This document shows, in pieces, positions 50,946 through 60,065 of a stretch of DNA of 64,000 bases (position 1 is its first letter; every line of letters begins with the position of its first letter). Location: contig CAVSNS010000051.1 in assembly GCA_963729325.1 (NCBI GenBank), positions 186,001 to 250,000 of the forward strand. The letters are read 5' to 3'. This DNA comes from JABCYV01 sp963729325. GTDB taxonomy: Bacteria; Acidobacteriota; Terriglobia; Terriglobales; Acidobacteriaceae. A program made the position numbers and the translations under genes. A model generated the notes under the pieces. The model was not told the origin of the DNA. It searched no databases and saw only the letters and a program-made list of their open reading frames with translations.

Positions 50946-52132
50946 TGGGCCAGTTCGGGAATCGCGTGTTGCAAGCCGTGGACGACACCGCGCAGTTCCG
51001 CGAGTCCCTTCAATCTGCCTAGCAACGAATAACCGGGATTCACGTTTTTGTTCACATCCGCAGTTAAAAGATGCCCATGATCGGGGCGCATGGGAATCTC
51101 GTGATCGGAACGATTTTCGCGGCGCCTGCGGGCCTCTTCTTCGAGGAGTCCACGAATTACCCCAACCATGTCCGAACTGCCGCGCAGATGTTCCGCTTCA
51201 TAAAACGAACCATCGGCCTCGCGAGTCACTTGGCGAAGATGGGCAAAATGGATCTTCGGGCCAAATTCGCGGATCATGGCGAGCAGGTCATTGTCCGCTC
51301 TGGCTCCGTACGACCCGACGCAGAACGTAAGGCCATTTGCCGGAGTATCGTACCGATGGAGAATCCATCGTGCATCATTGGCTGTCGATACTACACGCGG
51401 CAAACCGAAGAGTGACCATGGCGGATCATCGGGATGAATAGCTAGCCGGACACCTGCTTCTTCTGCGACGGGAACCACTTCCTGCAAGAAGGCGAACAGA
51501 TTTGCGCGGAGATCGGCAGGCGTGATGCCTTCGTAATCGGCCAGCATTTTGCGGAATGTTTCGCGATTATAGGAAGCTTCGGCGCCGGGTAATCCTGCGA
51601 TAATGGTTCGTTCCAGATCGCCCCGCCGGATATCAGGCATCGTCTCAAAGCGAAACCGGGCAGCGGCAAATTGTTCGGGAATGTAGTCGGCTTCGGCATG
51701 TTTGCGCTGCAGGATAAAGATGTCATAAGCCGCAAAATCGGTCACGTCGAAGCGCAAAGCGTACGCAGTGCTGGGCAGTCGCCATAGCAAGTCAGTGCGC
51801 GTCCAGTCCACAACCGGCATGAAGTTGTAGCAGACGATTTTGATGCCAGCCTTCGCGACCGCATTTAGAGAATCTTTCCACGCGCCGATGAAGTGTGAGT
51901 GCTGCGCCGATCGTAACTTGATCGAATTATGAACTGGAATGCTCTCCACTACCGACCAATCAAGCCCGGCCGCTTCGATTTCCATTTTGCGCTCGAGAAC
52001 ATCGGCGAACGGCCACGCCTCGCCGCGATAAAGATGGTGGAGTGCCGTCACAATGCCAGCAGCCCCAGCCTGCTTGACGTCCTGAAGTGTGATCGGGTCT
52101 TGCGGCCCGAACCAGCGCCAAGTTTCTTTCAT
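50942..52132 (-). CDS. uxuA: D-mannonate dehydratase
   Basis: A 396-residue TIM-barrel enzyme that removes water from D-mannonate to give 2-keto-3-deoxygluconate. Family blocks: MKETWRWFGPQDPITLQDV, GIVTALHHLYRGEAWPF, VCYNFMPVVDWTRTDLLW, RLAIHPDDPPWSLFGLPRVV and IPMRPDHGHLLTADVN. The His and Asp residues in AIHPDDPPW, HFAHLRQV and RPDHGH form the metal site. It is complete. It is divergent from the SDR gene at 52272, sharing a 139-base control region. Confidence 0.95.
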   Translation of the reverse strand: MKETWRWFGPQDPITLQDVKQAGAAGIVTALHHLYRGEAWPFADVLERKMEIEAAGLDWSVVESIPVHNSIKLRSAQHSHFIGAWKDSLNAVAKAGIKIVCYNFMPVVDWTRTDLLWRLPSTAYALRFDVTDFAAYDIFILQRKHAEADYIPEQFAAARFRFETMPDIRRGDLERTIIAGLPGAEASYNRETFRKMLADYEGITPADLRANLFAFLQEVVPVAEEAGVRLAIHPDDPPWSLFGLPRVVSTANDARWILHRYDTPANGLTFCVGSYGARADNDLLAMIREFGPKIHFAHLRQVTREADGSFYEAEHLRGSSDMVGVIRGLLEEEARRRRENRSDHEIPMRPDHGHLLTADVNKNVNPGYSLLGRLKGLAELRGVVHGLQHAIPELAH

Positions 52133-52271
52133 CGTGTCCTCTATATATTTCCTTAAGTACCGGAATTATTCTCTATGTCTTGAACTGGAACAAGGTCTCA
52201 AGGCCTTACTCAAGAAGGTCGCGATACACTGATAGCCGCTTAGGGAAGTCAGCAAATCGAGGAGCCATCGA

Positions 52272-53054
52272 ATGGAAGAATTTGAAAATCGCGTTGCGAT
52301 TGTCACTGGCACGACGGGTATTGCGCGAGCCATCGCTAAGCGGCTGGCGACGGGCGGATGCCGTGTCGTGTCCTGCGGCATCGAAGCAGTAGGCAACGCG
52401 GAACTACAGCAAGAAGCGAAGAAACTTGGCTTGTCTCTGAGGGTCGAGCTTTGCGACGTCAGTCAGCCGGAACAAGTCCGTTCGGTCGTGGCCAAGACGG
52501 TCGAACTGCACAGAAGGCTCGACATCATCGTAAATGCCGCCGCGATTCATCCTTTCGGCACCGCGATCGAGACTGACCCGGAAACTTGGAACCGCTGCAT
52601 GATGGTCAACGTTGGCAGTATTTTTCTGCTGGCGCATTTTGGACTTCCAGAGATGCAGAAGAGCGGCGGCGGCTCGATCGTCAACCTTTCTTCCGTGCAG
52701 GGCCATGCCTGCCAGCGCGGCGTTGTGGCTTATGCCGCGTCAAAGGGAGCCGTGCACAGCCTCACGCGGGCGCTCGCGCTCGACCACGCTGCCGATCATA
52801 TACGGGTGAATTCCATCAGCCCGGGTTCCATACGCACCCCCATGCTGGCGCGGGCGGCAGCGCACTTTGGACCCGACCTGCCCACCGAAACTGTGTTCGA
52901 GCGCTTTGGAGCAGCGCATCCGATGCAGCGAATCGGCACGCCTGAGGAAGTTGCGGAACTGGCCGCCTTTCTTGCTTCCGACAAGTCCGGGTTCTGCACG
53001 GGCGGCGACTATCTGGTGGATGGCGGACTTCTCGCGGGGATCGGCGTGGCATGA
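52272..53054 (+). CDS. SDR-family oxidoreductase
   Basis: A 260-residue classical short-chain dehydrogenase. The cofactor loop is VTGTTGIARAIAKRL, the NAG-type motif is NAAAIHP, and the catalytic Ser and Tyr-x3-Lys are in NLSSVQGHA and AYAASKGAV. SPGSIRTPM is the usual C-terminal loop. The cluster lacks a UxuB-type fructuronate reductase, so this enzyme could fill that step, or oxidise a sugar or aldonate. Its stop overlaps the next gene's ATG in ATGA (53051-53054), so the two are coupled. Confidence 0.9.
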   Translation: MEEFENRVAIVTGTTGIARAIAKRLATGGCRVVSCGIEAVGNAELQQEAKKLGLSLRVELCDVSQPEQVRSVVAKTVELHRRLDIIVNAAAIHPFGTAIETDPETWNRCMMVNVGSIFLLAHFGLPEMQKSGGGSIVNLSSVQGHACQRGVVAYAASKGAVHSLTRALALDHAADHIRVNSISPGSIRTPMLARAAAHFGPDLPTETVFERFGAAHPMQRIGTPEEVAELAAFLASDKSGFCTGGDYLVDGGLLAGIGVA

Positions 53055-53957
53055 ACGGTACTCCCGTTTGCGTTGCACCCACCGGAGACGTCTGCGGTGA
53101 GGGAGCGGTCTGGCATGCCGGGCACGAAGCGCTGTATTGGACGGACATTAATCGCTTCCTCATTCATCGCTTCCGGCCCTCCGATTTGTGCGTACGCACG
53201 TGGTTGTTCGATGAGCCGGTCACGGCGCTCACCTTAACACACTCGGCCGGATACGCTCGTTGTCGTTCTCGGCTCGCGTGTGATCATGTGGGATTCCGAA
53301 ACCGACGTGCGTCATGATCCTCTCTTTCATCTTGAGGGATGGCCCCGAGTGCGTTTGAACGATGCGCGAGCCGACCCGCGTGGCGCACTCTGGCTGGGCT
53401 CCATGCGCAACAATGTCTGTCCGGATGGTTCGTCCCGCGAGGTTGGCGGACAAGATGGCGTTTTGCTCAGCCTGGATCCGAATCACAACTCAAAAGTATG
53501 GCGCAAGAATATTGGAATTGCGAACACACTAGCGTGGAGCCCGGATCACCGGCGTTTCTATTTCGGCGATACGATGGCGAATATGATTTGGGTTTATGAC
53601 TACGACTCCAACACGGGAACAATTGCCAATGAGAGGCCTTTTCTGCAAGGCTTCGCGCGAGGTTTGCCTGACGGATCGACCGTGGACTCAGAAGGCTATC
53701 TCTGGAATTGCCGCTTCTTTGGGGGATGCATCGTGCGTGCCGCGCCAGATGGAGCGATTGACCGCGTCGTAGAAATGCCGGTGCAGAACATCACGACTTG
53801 CACATTTGGAGGACCGGGCCTTAAGACTCTGTATGTTACGACGGCGCGGATTGAGGCTCCGCCAGGAGACCGACTCGCAGGCGGTTTGTTCGCCATTCCT
53901 ACCGAAGTCGCAGGCCAGCCGGAAAATCAATTCCGGGTGATTGCTCAGGCGCCGTGA
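53051..53957 (+). CDS. SMP-30/gluconolactonase-family lactonase, one +1 frameshift
   Basis: About 301 residues after correction. Frame one (53051-53317) gives GEGAVWHAGHEALYWTDINR, with the metal-binding Glu near residue 17 and the early propeller strand. Frame two (53280-53957) supplies RLNDARADPRGALWLGSM with the Asn and Asp ligands, PDGSTVDSEGYLWNCRFFGG and TTCTFGGPGLKTLYVT. Dropping one G of GGCCGG (53245-53250) joins them through DTLVVVLGSRVIMWDSE. It should hydrolyse an aldonolactone in the sugar-acid route. Its end overlaps the convergent transporter gene by 13 bases. Confidence 0.9.
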
Positions 53958-55297
53958 GCGGGACTTGCCGGTCTTTGTTGTTGCGAGGTCCAGAACTTCG
54001 TAATCTCTTCGAGCGAGCGCCCTTTGGTTTCTGGAATGAGCAGGCCAACGAGAACGATGGTCAGCAGCGCGCCCGCGCTAAAGCACCAGAAAGTCCCGTC
54101 TGATCCCAGCGTCTTTTGCATGATGGGGAATAGCTGATTCCCGAGGTAGCCGACCAGCCAGAGCGCTGTCGTAGCAATGGACATGCCACGGCCACGAACT
54201 TTCGTCGGATAAATTTCAGAAATGATGACCCAGCAAGCCACCCCGTTGCCGAAAGCATGTCCCGCCACAAAGCTCATCACAAAAATCAGAACCGCGAGTC
54301 CGCTGCCGTGGACGTGATAAAACCAGCCCACCAGCGCCAGCGAAATAAATTGCAACGTGGTTCCGGCAAGGATCAGGGTTTTCCTGCCCGCACGATCTAC
54401 GAGCCATAACGCAAAAAGGGTGAATAGCAGATTTACCAGGCTGACCAGTACTGACTGAAAAAATGCGTCACCCGACGCCGTTCCAGCCGCACGAAAAATC
54501 TGCGGAAGAAAAGAAAACAGCGGGGTGATGCCGCTGATCTGTTGCAACCCCGCCAACATAATGCCCAGCAACAGTGGCCTCCGGAATACGGTGAACAGCT
54601 CCGAGATATGACCCTCTTCACTGGCCAGCGAATTTTCGATTTCCGCGGCCTCCCCTAGCGCAGCTTCAGCGCCGTTAAGTTCGGCGAGCACGCGCGTGGC
54701 TTCTTCGCGACGCCCCATCTTCATCAGCCAGCGTGGGCTCTCCACTGCTGGAAGAATCATGGCGCCAAACAGTAGCGCCGGCACGATTCCAGCAAAGAAC
54801 ATCCATCGCCAGCCTACGGTGATATTCCAGGTTTCATCGCCCATGCGCTGGATCAGCATATTGACGAAGACCGCGGCGAGAATCCCAACTACTATGCCCA
54901 ACTGATAGAGCGTGACGCAGCGGCCGCGCACTCGCGTAGGAGCAATCTCCGCAATGTAGTTCGGCGAAATGACCGACGCGGCACCAATCCCCAAACCGCC
55001 AATCAATCGCCAGACTACAAACTGATTGAGATTGTCCGCGAAGAAGATTCCACCAGACGACAGCGCGAAGCACACCGCGCAGAGCGCCAGACCTTTCTTC
55101 TTGCCAAGATAATCAGCCACGGTTCCGGCCATCGCGCATCCGCCGATGCATCCGATTAGAGCGCACCCAGCGGCCCATCCAATGCCTGCCGCGTCCAGAT
55201 GAAACAGTTGGCCCAGGTAGCCAATGGCTCCGCTGATCACGATGTTGTCGTAACCAAAGAGAAGACCGCCCAGAGTGGAGACGCTCGCCGCAATCAC
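53945..55297 (-). CDS. MFS sugar porter
   Basis: A 450-residue transporter with 12 membrane helices and the sugar-porter signatures: GGLLFGYDNIVISGAIGYL in TM1, RLIGGLGIGAASVISPNYIAE, IAPTRVRGRCVTLYQLGIVVG, PESPRWL-like VESPRWLMKMGR, and PETKGRSLEEI at the C-terminus. It uses a GTG start at 55297, leaving almost no cytoplasmic N-terminus; earlier in-frame starts are not evident. It is last in the seven-gene minus-strand operon and probably imports a hexose, hexuronate or aldonate. Confidence 0.92.
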   Translation of the reverse strand: MIAASVSTLGGLLFGYDNIVISGAIGYLGQLFHLDAAGIGWAAGCALIGCIGGCAMAGTVADYLGKKKGLALCAVCFALSSGGIFFADNLNQFVVWRLIGGLGIGAASVISPNYIAEIAPTRVRGRCVTLYQLGIVVGILAAVFVNMLIQRMGDETWNITVGWRWMFFAGIVPALLFGAMILPAVESPRWLMKMGRREEATRVLAELNGAEAALGEAAEIENSLASEEGHISELFTVFRRPLLLGIMLAGLQQISGITPLFSFLPQIFRAAGTASGDAFFQSVLVSLVNLLFTLFALWLVDRAGRKTLILAGTTLQFISLALVGWFYHVHGSGLAVLIFVMSFVAGHAFGNGVACWVIISEIYPTKVRGRGMSIATTALWLVGYLGNQLFPIMQKTLGSDGTFWCFSAGALLTIVLVGLLIPETKGRSLEEITKFWTSQQQRPASPAHGA

Positions 55298-55350
55298 AAG
55301 CGGGCTGTTTGAATTTGAGGGAATCGCTTTCGAGCCAATCGTGGGGAGGG

Positions 55351-56475
55351 TCAGTGTGACCCGCCTCGCGGCACCGATTTTTCCATGAGTAGGCCGGAAC
55401 TCGACGACTTCAGCACGGCTTTCGCCGCAAGAATGAAACCCAATGTGTGCGCCATGCCGGCATGCCAGGGCGCAGCACAGGACATTTGCGGAGTATGATC
55501 TGGGATGATGACTCCATCGAAGGCGTTGCGCTCAAGGATTGTTAGAATCCTCACCATATCCACGTCGCCTTCATCAATGAATGTTTCGCGGTAGTGCGGC
55601 ACTTTGCCCACCACATTGCGTAGGTGAATATAAGCGATTTTTCCCTGGCGGCTGTAACGATCCACCGTTTCGTGCACATCGCCTTCGGTCATTTCGGCGA
55701 CGGTCCCGACGCAAAACTCTAACGCGTTGCTGCGGCTCGGGGCGATATCAAGCAACCGCTGATACATATCCGGCTGGTAAACCAGCCGAGCCTGCCCGCG
55801 CATTGTAGGCATCGGAGGATCGTCAGGATGAGCGGCCAAGCGCACGCCAGACTGCTCCGCAACTGGGACCACTTCCTCCAGAAATCGCCGCAACCGGTCC
55901 CAAAGTTGTTCGTTCGAAACCCTCGGCAGAACGCCGGGCGGAGCCGCCTCGTCATAGACCATATTCCACACCACGCCCTTCGGTACCGGCTCATCCTCTG
56001 CCGGGCCGTCCATTTCCAGCGTCAACGCTCTTCCGCGGCCGGAAGCCGTTGTCACGCGCCCGCACACGCCGGCCAGGCTGAAGTTGTAGCCAAGCACGGG
56101 AATGCCAGCCTCGCCCATGCGGCGGATGATTGTTTTTACTTTTTCTAGCTGTTCTTCGTACCTCGGCCCGTCGAGAAGAATGTCATGCCAATGCGCAGGA
56201 TCAAGATTTTCAATGGCGGCGAACACAAGGCCGGCGTCTTCAATCTCGCGGCGAAGCTGCTTCAGTTCGGCAATCGTCCATAGCTTTTCCGGATCGCCCG
56301 CCACTCCCCACGGCTCATATTTGCTCCCGGTTGGCTGATTATCGCGGGGGTTCGTGGTTCCACGATTGAAGTAATCCACCAAATGAACGACCACATGGGT
56401 ACATCCCGCTTGCCGCGCGAAATCATAGTAGTCGCGTGTCAGCATGTGCCGGTAAAGTCCCAGACCTACATTCAT
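55351..56475 (-). CDS. UxuA-like mannonate dehydratase paralogue
   Basis: A 374-residue TIM-barrel protein clearly related to mannonate dehydratase but divergent from the copy at 50942. Metal-site blocks are kept: LAAHPDDPPMPTMRGQARL, GKIAYIHLRNVVGKVPHY and GVIIPDHTPQM. The N-terminus (MNVGLGLYRHMLTRDYYDFA) is different and shorter, and an insert around residues 60-90 replaces the usual loop. Its ATG overlaps the upstream SDR stop (56472-56475). It may use another aldonate; the second enzyme suggests broad substrate range. Confidence 0.88.
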   Translation of the reverse strand: MNVGLGLYRHMLTRDYYDFARQAGCTHVVVHLVDYFNRGTTNPRDNQPTGSKYEPWGVAGDPEKLWTIAELKQLRREIEDAGLVFAAIENLDPAHWHDILLDGPRYEEQLEKVKTIIRRMGEAGIPVLGYNFSLAGVCGRVTTASGRGRALTLEMDGPAEDEPVPKGVVWNMVYDEAAPPGVLPRVSNEQLWDRLRRFLEEVVPVAEQSGVRLAAHPDDPPMPTMRGQARLVYQPDMYQRLLDIAPSRSNALEFCVGTVAEMTEGDVHETVDRYSRQGKIAYIHLRNVVGKVPHYRETFIDEGDVDMVRILTILERNAFDGVIIPDHTPQMSCAAPWHAGMAHTLGFILAAKAVLKSSSSGLLMEKSVPRGGSH

Positions 56476-57245
56476 AACCTGTTCCCGATTCCCGATCCGT
56501 AGTCGGCGCTGAGAATTTGTCCGTTAATCTGCGCAGCCAGCGGCGAACACAAGAATACAAAGGCATCGGCAATCGATTCCGGGCTGTTGCGCTTGCCCAG
56601 AGAAACTCGAAGAACGAATTCACGGTAGGCCGGATCCTCGTCAAAAACTTTGAGCGAGCTTCCTGCCGCCACATTCCCCGGCGAGACCACATTCACACGA
56701 ATGTCAGACGACGCGTATTCCAGCGCCATGCAGCGGGCGAAATTCTCCAGAGCTGCCTTGGCGGATGCGTAGGCAGGAATTTGCGTGTGGGGAACGCGAG
56801 CAACATAAGAAGAGGTAAATACGATGTGCCCCGGCGTTTTTCGCTTGAGCCACTGTGCGAAGACGGCACGCGCTAGCGAAACCTGCGCAAGAAAGTTGAA
56901 CTTGAAGATGCGTTCGAACTCTGATTCAGAAGTTGTGACGAAGGGGTGAAGTCCACAGCCTCCGGCATGTCCCAGCACTGTGTCCAAGTGCGGAAAGCGG
57001 TCGAACGATTCATCCACCACTCGGGTAAGTTTCGAGGAATCAGTCAGATCAATCGAATGATAGACGTAGTCTTTATCCGGCACCTGCCAGGCGGAAAGAG
57101 CTTCCTTTGCTTCTTTTTCTGGTTTGAGATCGAGCAGGACCAGCGTGGCTCCGGCCGCACTCAACCTTTTCACCATGTGCTCGGCAATCGCGCCCACGGC
57201 GCCCGTGATCAAAATTACTTTGCCGGAGAGGTCAATTTGGATCAT
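56472..57245 (-). CDS. SDR-family oxidoreductase
   Basis: A 257-residue short-chain dehydrogenase. LITGAVGAIAEHMVKRL replaces the standard TGxxxGIG with TGAVGAIA, still a plausible dinucleotide loop. Catalytic residues are in FTSSYVARV and PAYASAKAAL (Tyr-x3-Lys). The NAG motif is altered to GHAGGCG. It is coupled by ATGA overlap to the uxuA-like gene after it and lies 22 bases after the RraA gene, so it belongs to the operon. It may reduce or oxidise a keto-aldonate; substrate not shown. Confidence 0.88.
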   Translation of the reverse strand: MIQIDLSGKVILITGAVGAIAEHMVKRLSAAGATLVLLDLKPEKEAKEALSAWQVPDKDYVYHSIDLTDSSKLTRVVDESFDRFPHLDTVLGHAGGCGLHPFVTTSESEFERIFKFNFLAQVSLARAVFAQWLKRKTPGHIVFTSSYVARVPHTQIPAYASAKAALENFARCMALEYASSDIRVNVVSPGNVAAGSSLKVFDEDPAYREFVLRVSLGKRNSPESIADAFVFLCSPLAAQINGQILSADYGSGIGNRL

Positions 57246-57267
57246 GGTGTCCTACTAAGATTTCCGC

Positions 57268-57960
57268 TTACATAATTCCATGCTTCTCAAATGCGGCAAC
57301 GGCGCTGCTACCTTCCTCCAACGCTTTCCTCACCAGTTTTTCGCCACGGGCTTTTTCGAGCGCCTTGTTGAATACTTCGTCGGCCGCTTCGTAAGGAACC
57401 ACGCACACTCCGTCAATGTCTCCAAAAAGAAAATCGCCCGGACGCACGCGCACAGACGCGATCTCAATGGCAATGCGAAAGTCCACCACCTTGTACCGCG
57501 GCGCGGAATCCTGTGCGTAAGAGCCCCAGCTGAATGCGGGAAAGTCTAACTTCAGCACGGCTATGGTGTCGCGCAAATAGCCGTTCAGCACAACTCCGGC
57601 AGCGCCCAACTTGCGGGCGCGAATGCTCATCATTTCTCCCCAAAGAGCGTTGCGCGGAGACGATCCTGTGTTTACGTAGATCTCGTTGGCTCTTAGATCG
57701 TCGAGAGCTTCCAGCATCAAGCCGAATGGCCTCTCCATGAGCTTGTTGTGCGTACCCTCAACTTTCTCTTCGAAGACATCCACCGATAGCACAGGCATGG
57801 CGCGACCGATCAAGACCATATCAGGACGTAAAGGACGAATCTGCGGAGGCAGAAACTGATGCTGCAGGCCCATCTTGTCCATCACGTCACCAACCACGCA
57901 GGTAAAAAGCTCCTGCCGTGCGGTGGAAAACAATTCTTCGTCGTTAAGTGCGTTCTTCAT
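57268..57960 (-). CDS. RraA-like/HMG aldolase-fold protein
   Basis: A 230-residue protein of the RraA (demethylmenaquinone methyltransferase-like) family. Signatures are CVVGDVMDKMGLQHQFLPPQ, IRPLRPDMVLIGRAM, AAGVVLNGYLRDT and GDFLFGDIDGVCVVPYEAADE, with the Arg and Asp that bind metal and substrate in aldolases of this fold. Members include 4-hydroxy-4-methyl-2-oxoglutarate aldolase and oxaloacetate decarboxylase, as well as RNase E inhibitors. In this operon an aldolase or decarboxylase role on a keto acid is likely. Confidence 0.9.
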   Translation of the reverse strand: MKNALNDEELFSTARQELFTCVVGDVMDKMGLQHQFLPPQIRPLRPDMVLIGRAMPVLSVDVFEEKVEGTHNKLMERPFGLMLEALDDLRANEIYVNTGSSPRNALWGEMMSIRARKLGAAGVVLNGYLRDTIAVLKLDFPAFSWGSYAQDSAPRYKVVDFRIAIEIASVRVRPGDFLFGDIDGVCVVPYEAADEVFNKALEKARGEKLVRKALEEGSSAVAAFEKHGIM

Positions 57961-57990
57961 AACTATTGTGCTGGCAGATCAGCGGTTGAA

Positions 57991-58658
57991 TCAATGTTTG
58001 CCGTGCGCCTGGTTGCGTGCGTCGCGGATTTTCGCAATGAATTGCCGCGCCAGATCGGTGATTGACTGATAATCGCCGCTTTTTCGCTCCGGCACACAGG
58101 TTCGATCCGACTCCTACAGCGACGCAACCCGCGCGCATCCAGTCCTGTACATTCTCCAATGTCACGCCGCCAGTCGGCATGAGGAGAGCATGGGGCAAGG
58201 GACCGCGAACAGCTTTGACGAACTGCGGTCCCAAGGTCTCGCCCGGAAATACTTTGATAATCTCAGCGCCACATTCCATCGATTCGACAATCTCCTTTAC
58301 GGTTCCCGCCCCCGGGATGTAGGGAATCTGGCGACGATTACAGAAATGTGCGACCTGCACGCTTAGGCACGGGGCCACGACAAACTGTGCTCCCGCAGCA
58401 AGCGCTGCGGCAGCCGTCTCTGGATCGAGCACCGTGCCCGCTCCGATCAGCATTTCGCCTTTGGGGTAGCGACGAGCCAGCTCTGCAATGACTGAGGCCG
58501 CGTCAGGGACCGTAAAGGTGATCTCGATGGCCGCCACGCCAGCTTCGTGCGCAAGCGTCTGCAATGCGCGAAGCCTGCTCGGGACTTTCCGCGCGCACCA
58601 CTGCGACCAGACCGCAGTCCACAATCTTCCCCAGAGTTCTCAGGTTCGCAATTGCCAT
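57991..58658 (-). CDS. eda: 2-keto-3-deoxy-6-phosphogluconate aldolase, two +1 frameshifts
   Basis: A 221-residue aldolase after correction, cleaving KDPG to pyruvate and glyceraldehyde-3-phosphate. Frame one: from 58658, MAIANLRTLGKIVDCGLVAV and VRAESPEQASRIADACA. Frame two: AGVAAIEITFTVPDAASVI, IGAGTVLDPETA, then the Schiff-base Lys in ECGAEIIKVFPGE, GPLPHALLMPTGGV and VGVGSNLCAGAK. Frame three: SGDYQSITDLARQFIAKIR to TGA at 57991. One extra base in 58543-58552 and one in the TTTTT at 58080-58084 explain both breaks. Confidence 0.92.
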
Positions 58659-58745
58659 CGGCGAATTATGTTTTCTGTTCTTTTACCGCGACCGCATTCT
58701 ACAAGACACAAGCCCGGGTGCCAGCCTGCCTCATTCATGGCCCGG

Positions 58746-59984
58746 TCACTCAAAAAACGGCTCGCCTTTCCGCGCATATTTCCGCGCGATTTCTTCATTT
58801 AGCGTGACGCCTAGCCCGGGCTTTTCGGTCAGCTGAATAGCTCCATTTCGAATGATGGGCTTCGGAATTCCTTCCACTAGGTCATCCCAGAAGGGAACGT
58901 CCGAAGCATGGAACTCAAGCACAAGGAAATTCGGGATCGCCATGCAGAAGTGAGCGGAAGCCAACGTGCCGACTGGACTGCTGATGTTGTGGGGTGCAAT
59001 GGGTATCGTGTGTGTATCGGCAAATTGCGCTATCTGGCTCGCGATCGCGAGGCTGCCGACTTTTTGCAGGTCCGGCGTGGCAATTCCGATGGCGTGAGAC
59101 TGCAGAATCTCCTGGAAGCCTTGAAAGAGAAAAAGATTTTCACCAGTGGCGATCGGAATTCTGACTTTCGAGCTTACCGCGCGCAACGCCTCCACGCTCT
59201 CTGGAGGAACCGGATCTTCGAGCCAGAACAGCCGGAACGGCTCCAAAGCATCGGCCACTTTGATGATGTCGCTCACGCTATAGCGCCAGTGGCAATCGGC
59301 CGCGATATCAATTTCGTAGCCCACGGCCTCGCGCACCGCGCCGATGAGAGCCACCATGTGATCAATGGCCGAATTAGTCAGGCAGCGGTTGTAAGGATCA
59401 AATCCTTCCGTGCCGGGCACATCGAGATCGAATTTCAGCGCCGTATAGCCTTGTGCCTTCATGGCGATCGCGCGCTTACGATAATCTTCAGGTAACGATG
59501 CGGCGACGTTTTCGGCAGGGGCGTAGTAGTCCTTGGAAGCGTAGGCGTCGTTCGCCGGAAGCCACGAGGGCGGCCGTGAACGAAGCACTTCATCCAGACT
59601 CTCCAGCGCCTCGGAGCCGTGGCAGTCGGCATAAATGCGAACCTGATCGCGAAATTTTCCTCCAAGCAGACGATAGATCGGAACGCCCAGCGATTGCCCC
59701 AGAGTGTCCCAGAGTGCAGCGTCAATTCCGCTAATCGCGTTGTAAACAATGCCCGCCACCGAGCCCGCACCGGAAGTCGCAAGTTGCAGTTTGCGAAACA
59801 GGCGATTCACGTCGCGCGGATCTTCGCCCAGCAACAGCGGTTCCAGCGAGCGCAAAATAGCTGTAAGACCCGGGGCAAAAAAACACTCGCCCAGGCCGTG
59901 AATGCCCTCATCGGTTTCAATGCGAACAAAAGTCCAATCAAAGTTGCCTTCGACCACTGCGGTTTTCAGCCGGGTAATTTTCAA
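58746..59984 (-). CDS. enolase-superfamily (mandelate racemase/MLE-type) sugar-acid dehydratase
   Basis: A 412-residue enzyme. The capping domain (KTAVVEGNFDWTFVRIETDEG; GIDAALWDTLGQSLGVPIYRL) precedes the barrel. Metal ligands are Asp in DIAADCHWRYS, Glu in FWLEDPVPPESVEAL and Glu in PIATGENLF. A general-base His is likely in IAPHNISSPVG. The Lys of KFDLDVPG sits where KxK normally is, with the second Lys absent. This is the D-gluconate/galactonate-dehydratase-like group. It would feed 2-keto-3-deoxy acids into the KDG kinase and KDPG aldolase beside it. Confidence 0.9.
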   Translation of the reverse strand: MKITRLKTAVVEGNFDWTFVRIETDEGIHGLGECFFAPGLTAILRSLEPLLLGEDPRDVNRLFRKLQLATSGAGSVAGIVYNAISGIDAALWDTLGQSLGVPIYRLLGGKFRDQVRIYADCHGSEALESLDEVLRSRPPSWLPANDAYASKDYYAPAENVAASLPEDYRKRAIAMKAQGYTALKFDLDVPGTEGFDPYNRCLTNSAIDHMVALIGAVREAVGYEIDIAADCHWRYSVSDIIKVADALEPFRLFWLEDPVPPESVEALRAVSSKVRIPIATGENLFLFQGFQEILQSHAIGIATPDLQKVGSLAIASQIAQFADTHTIPIAPHNISSPVGTLASAHFCMAIPNFLVLEFHASDVPFWDDLVEGIPKPIIRNGAIQLTEKPGLGVTLNEEIARKYARKGEPFFE

Positions 59985-60065
59985 TCGTCCCCGTCCTTCA
60001 TGGATGAGTCGCGGATGCTTTTTCCTCTAACTTAGCATCGCTTAAGCGGAGGATATTGCCGTATT

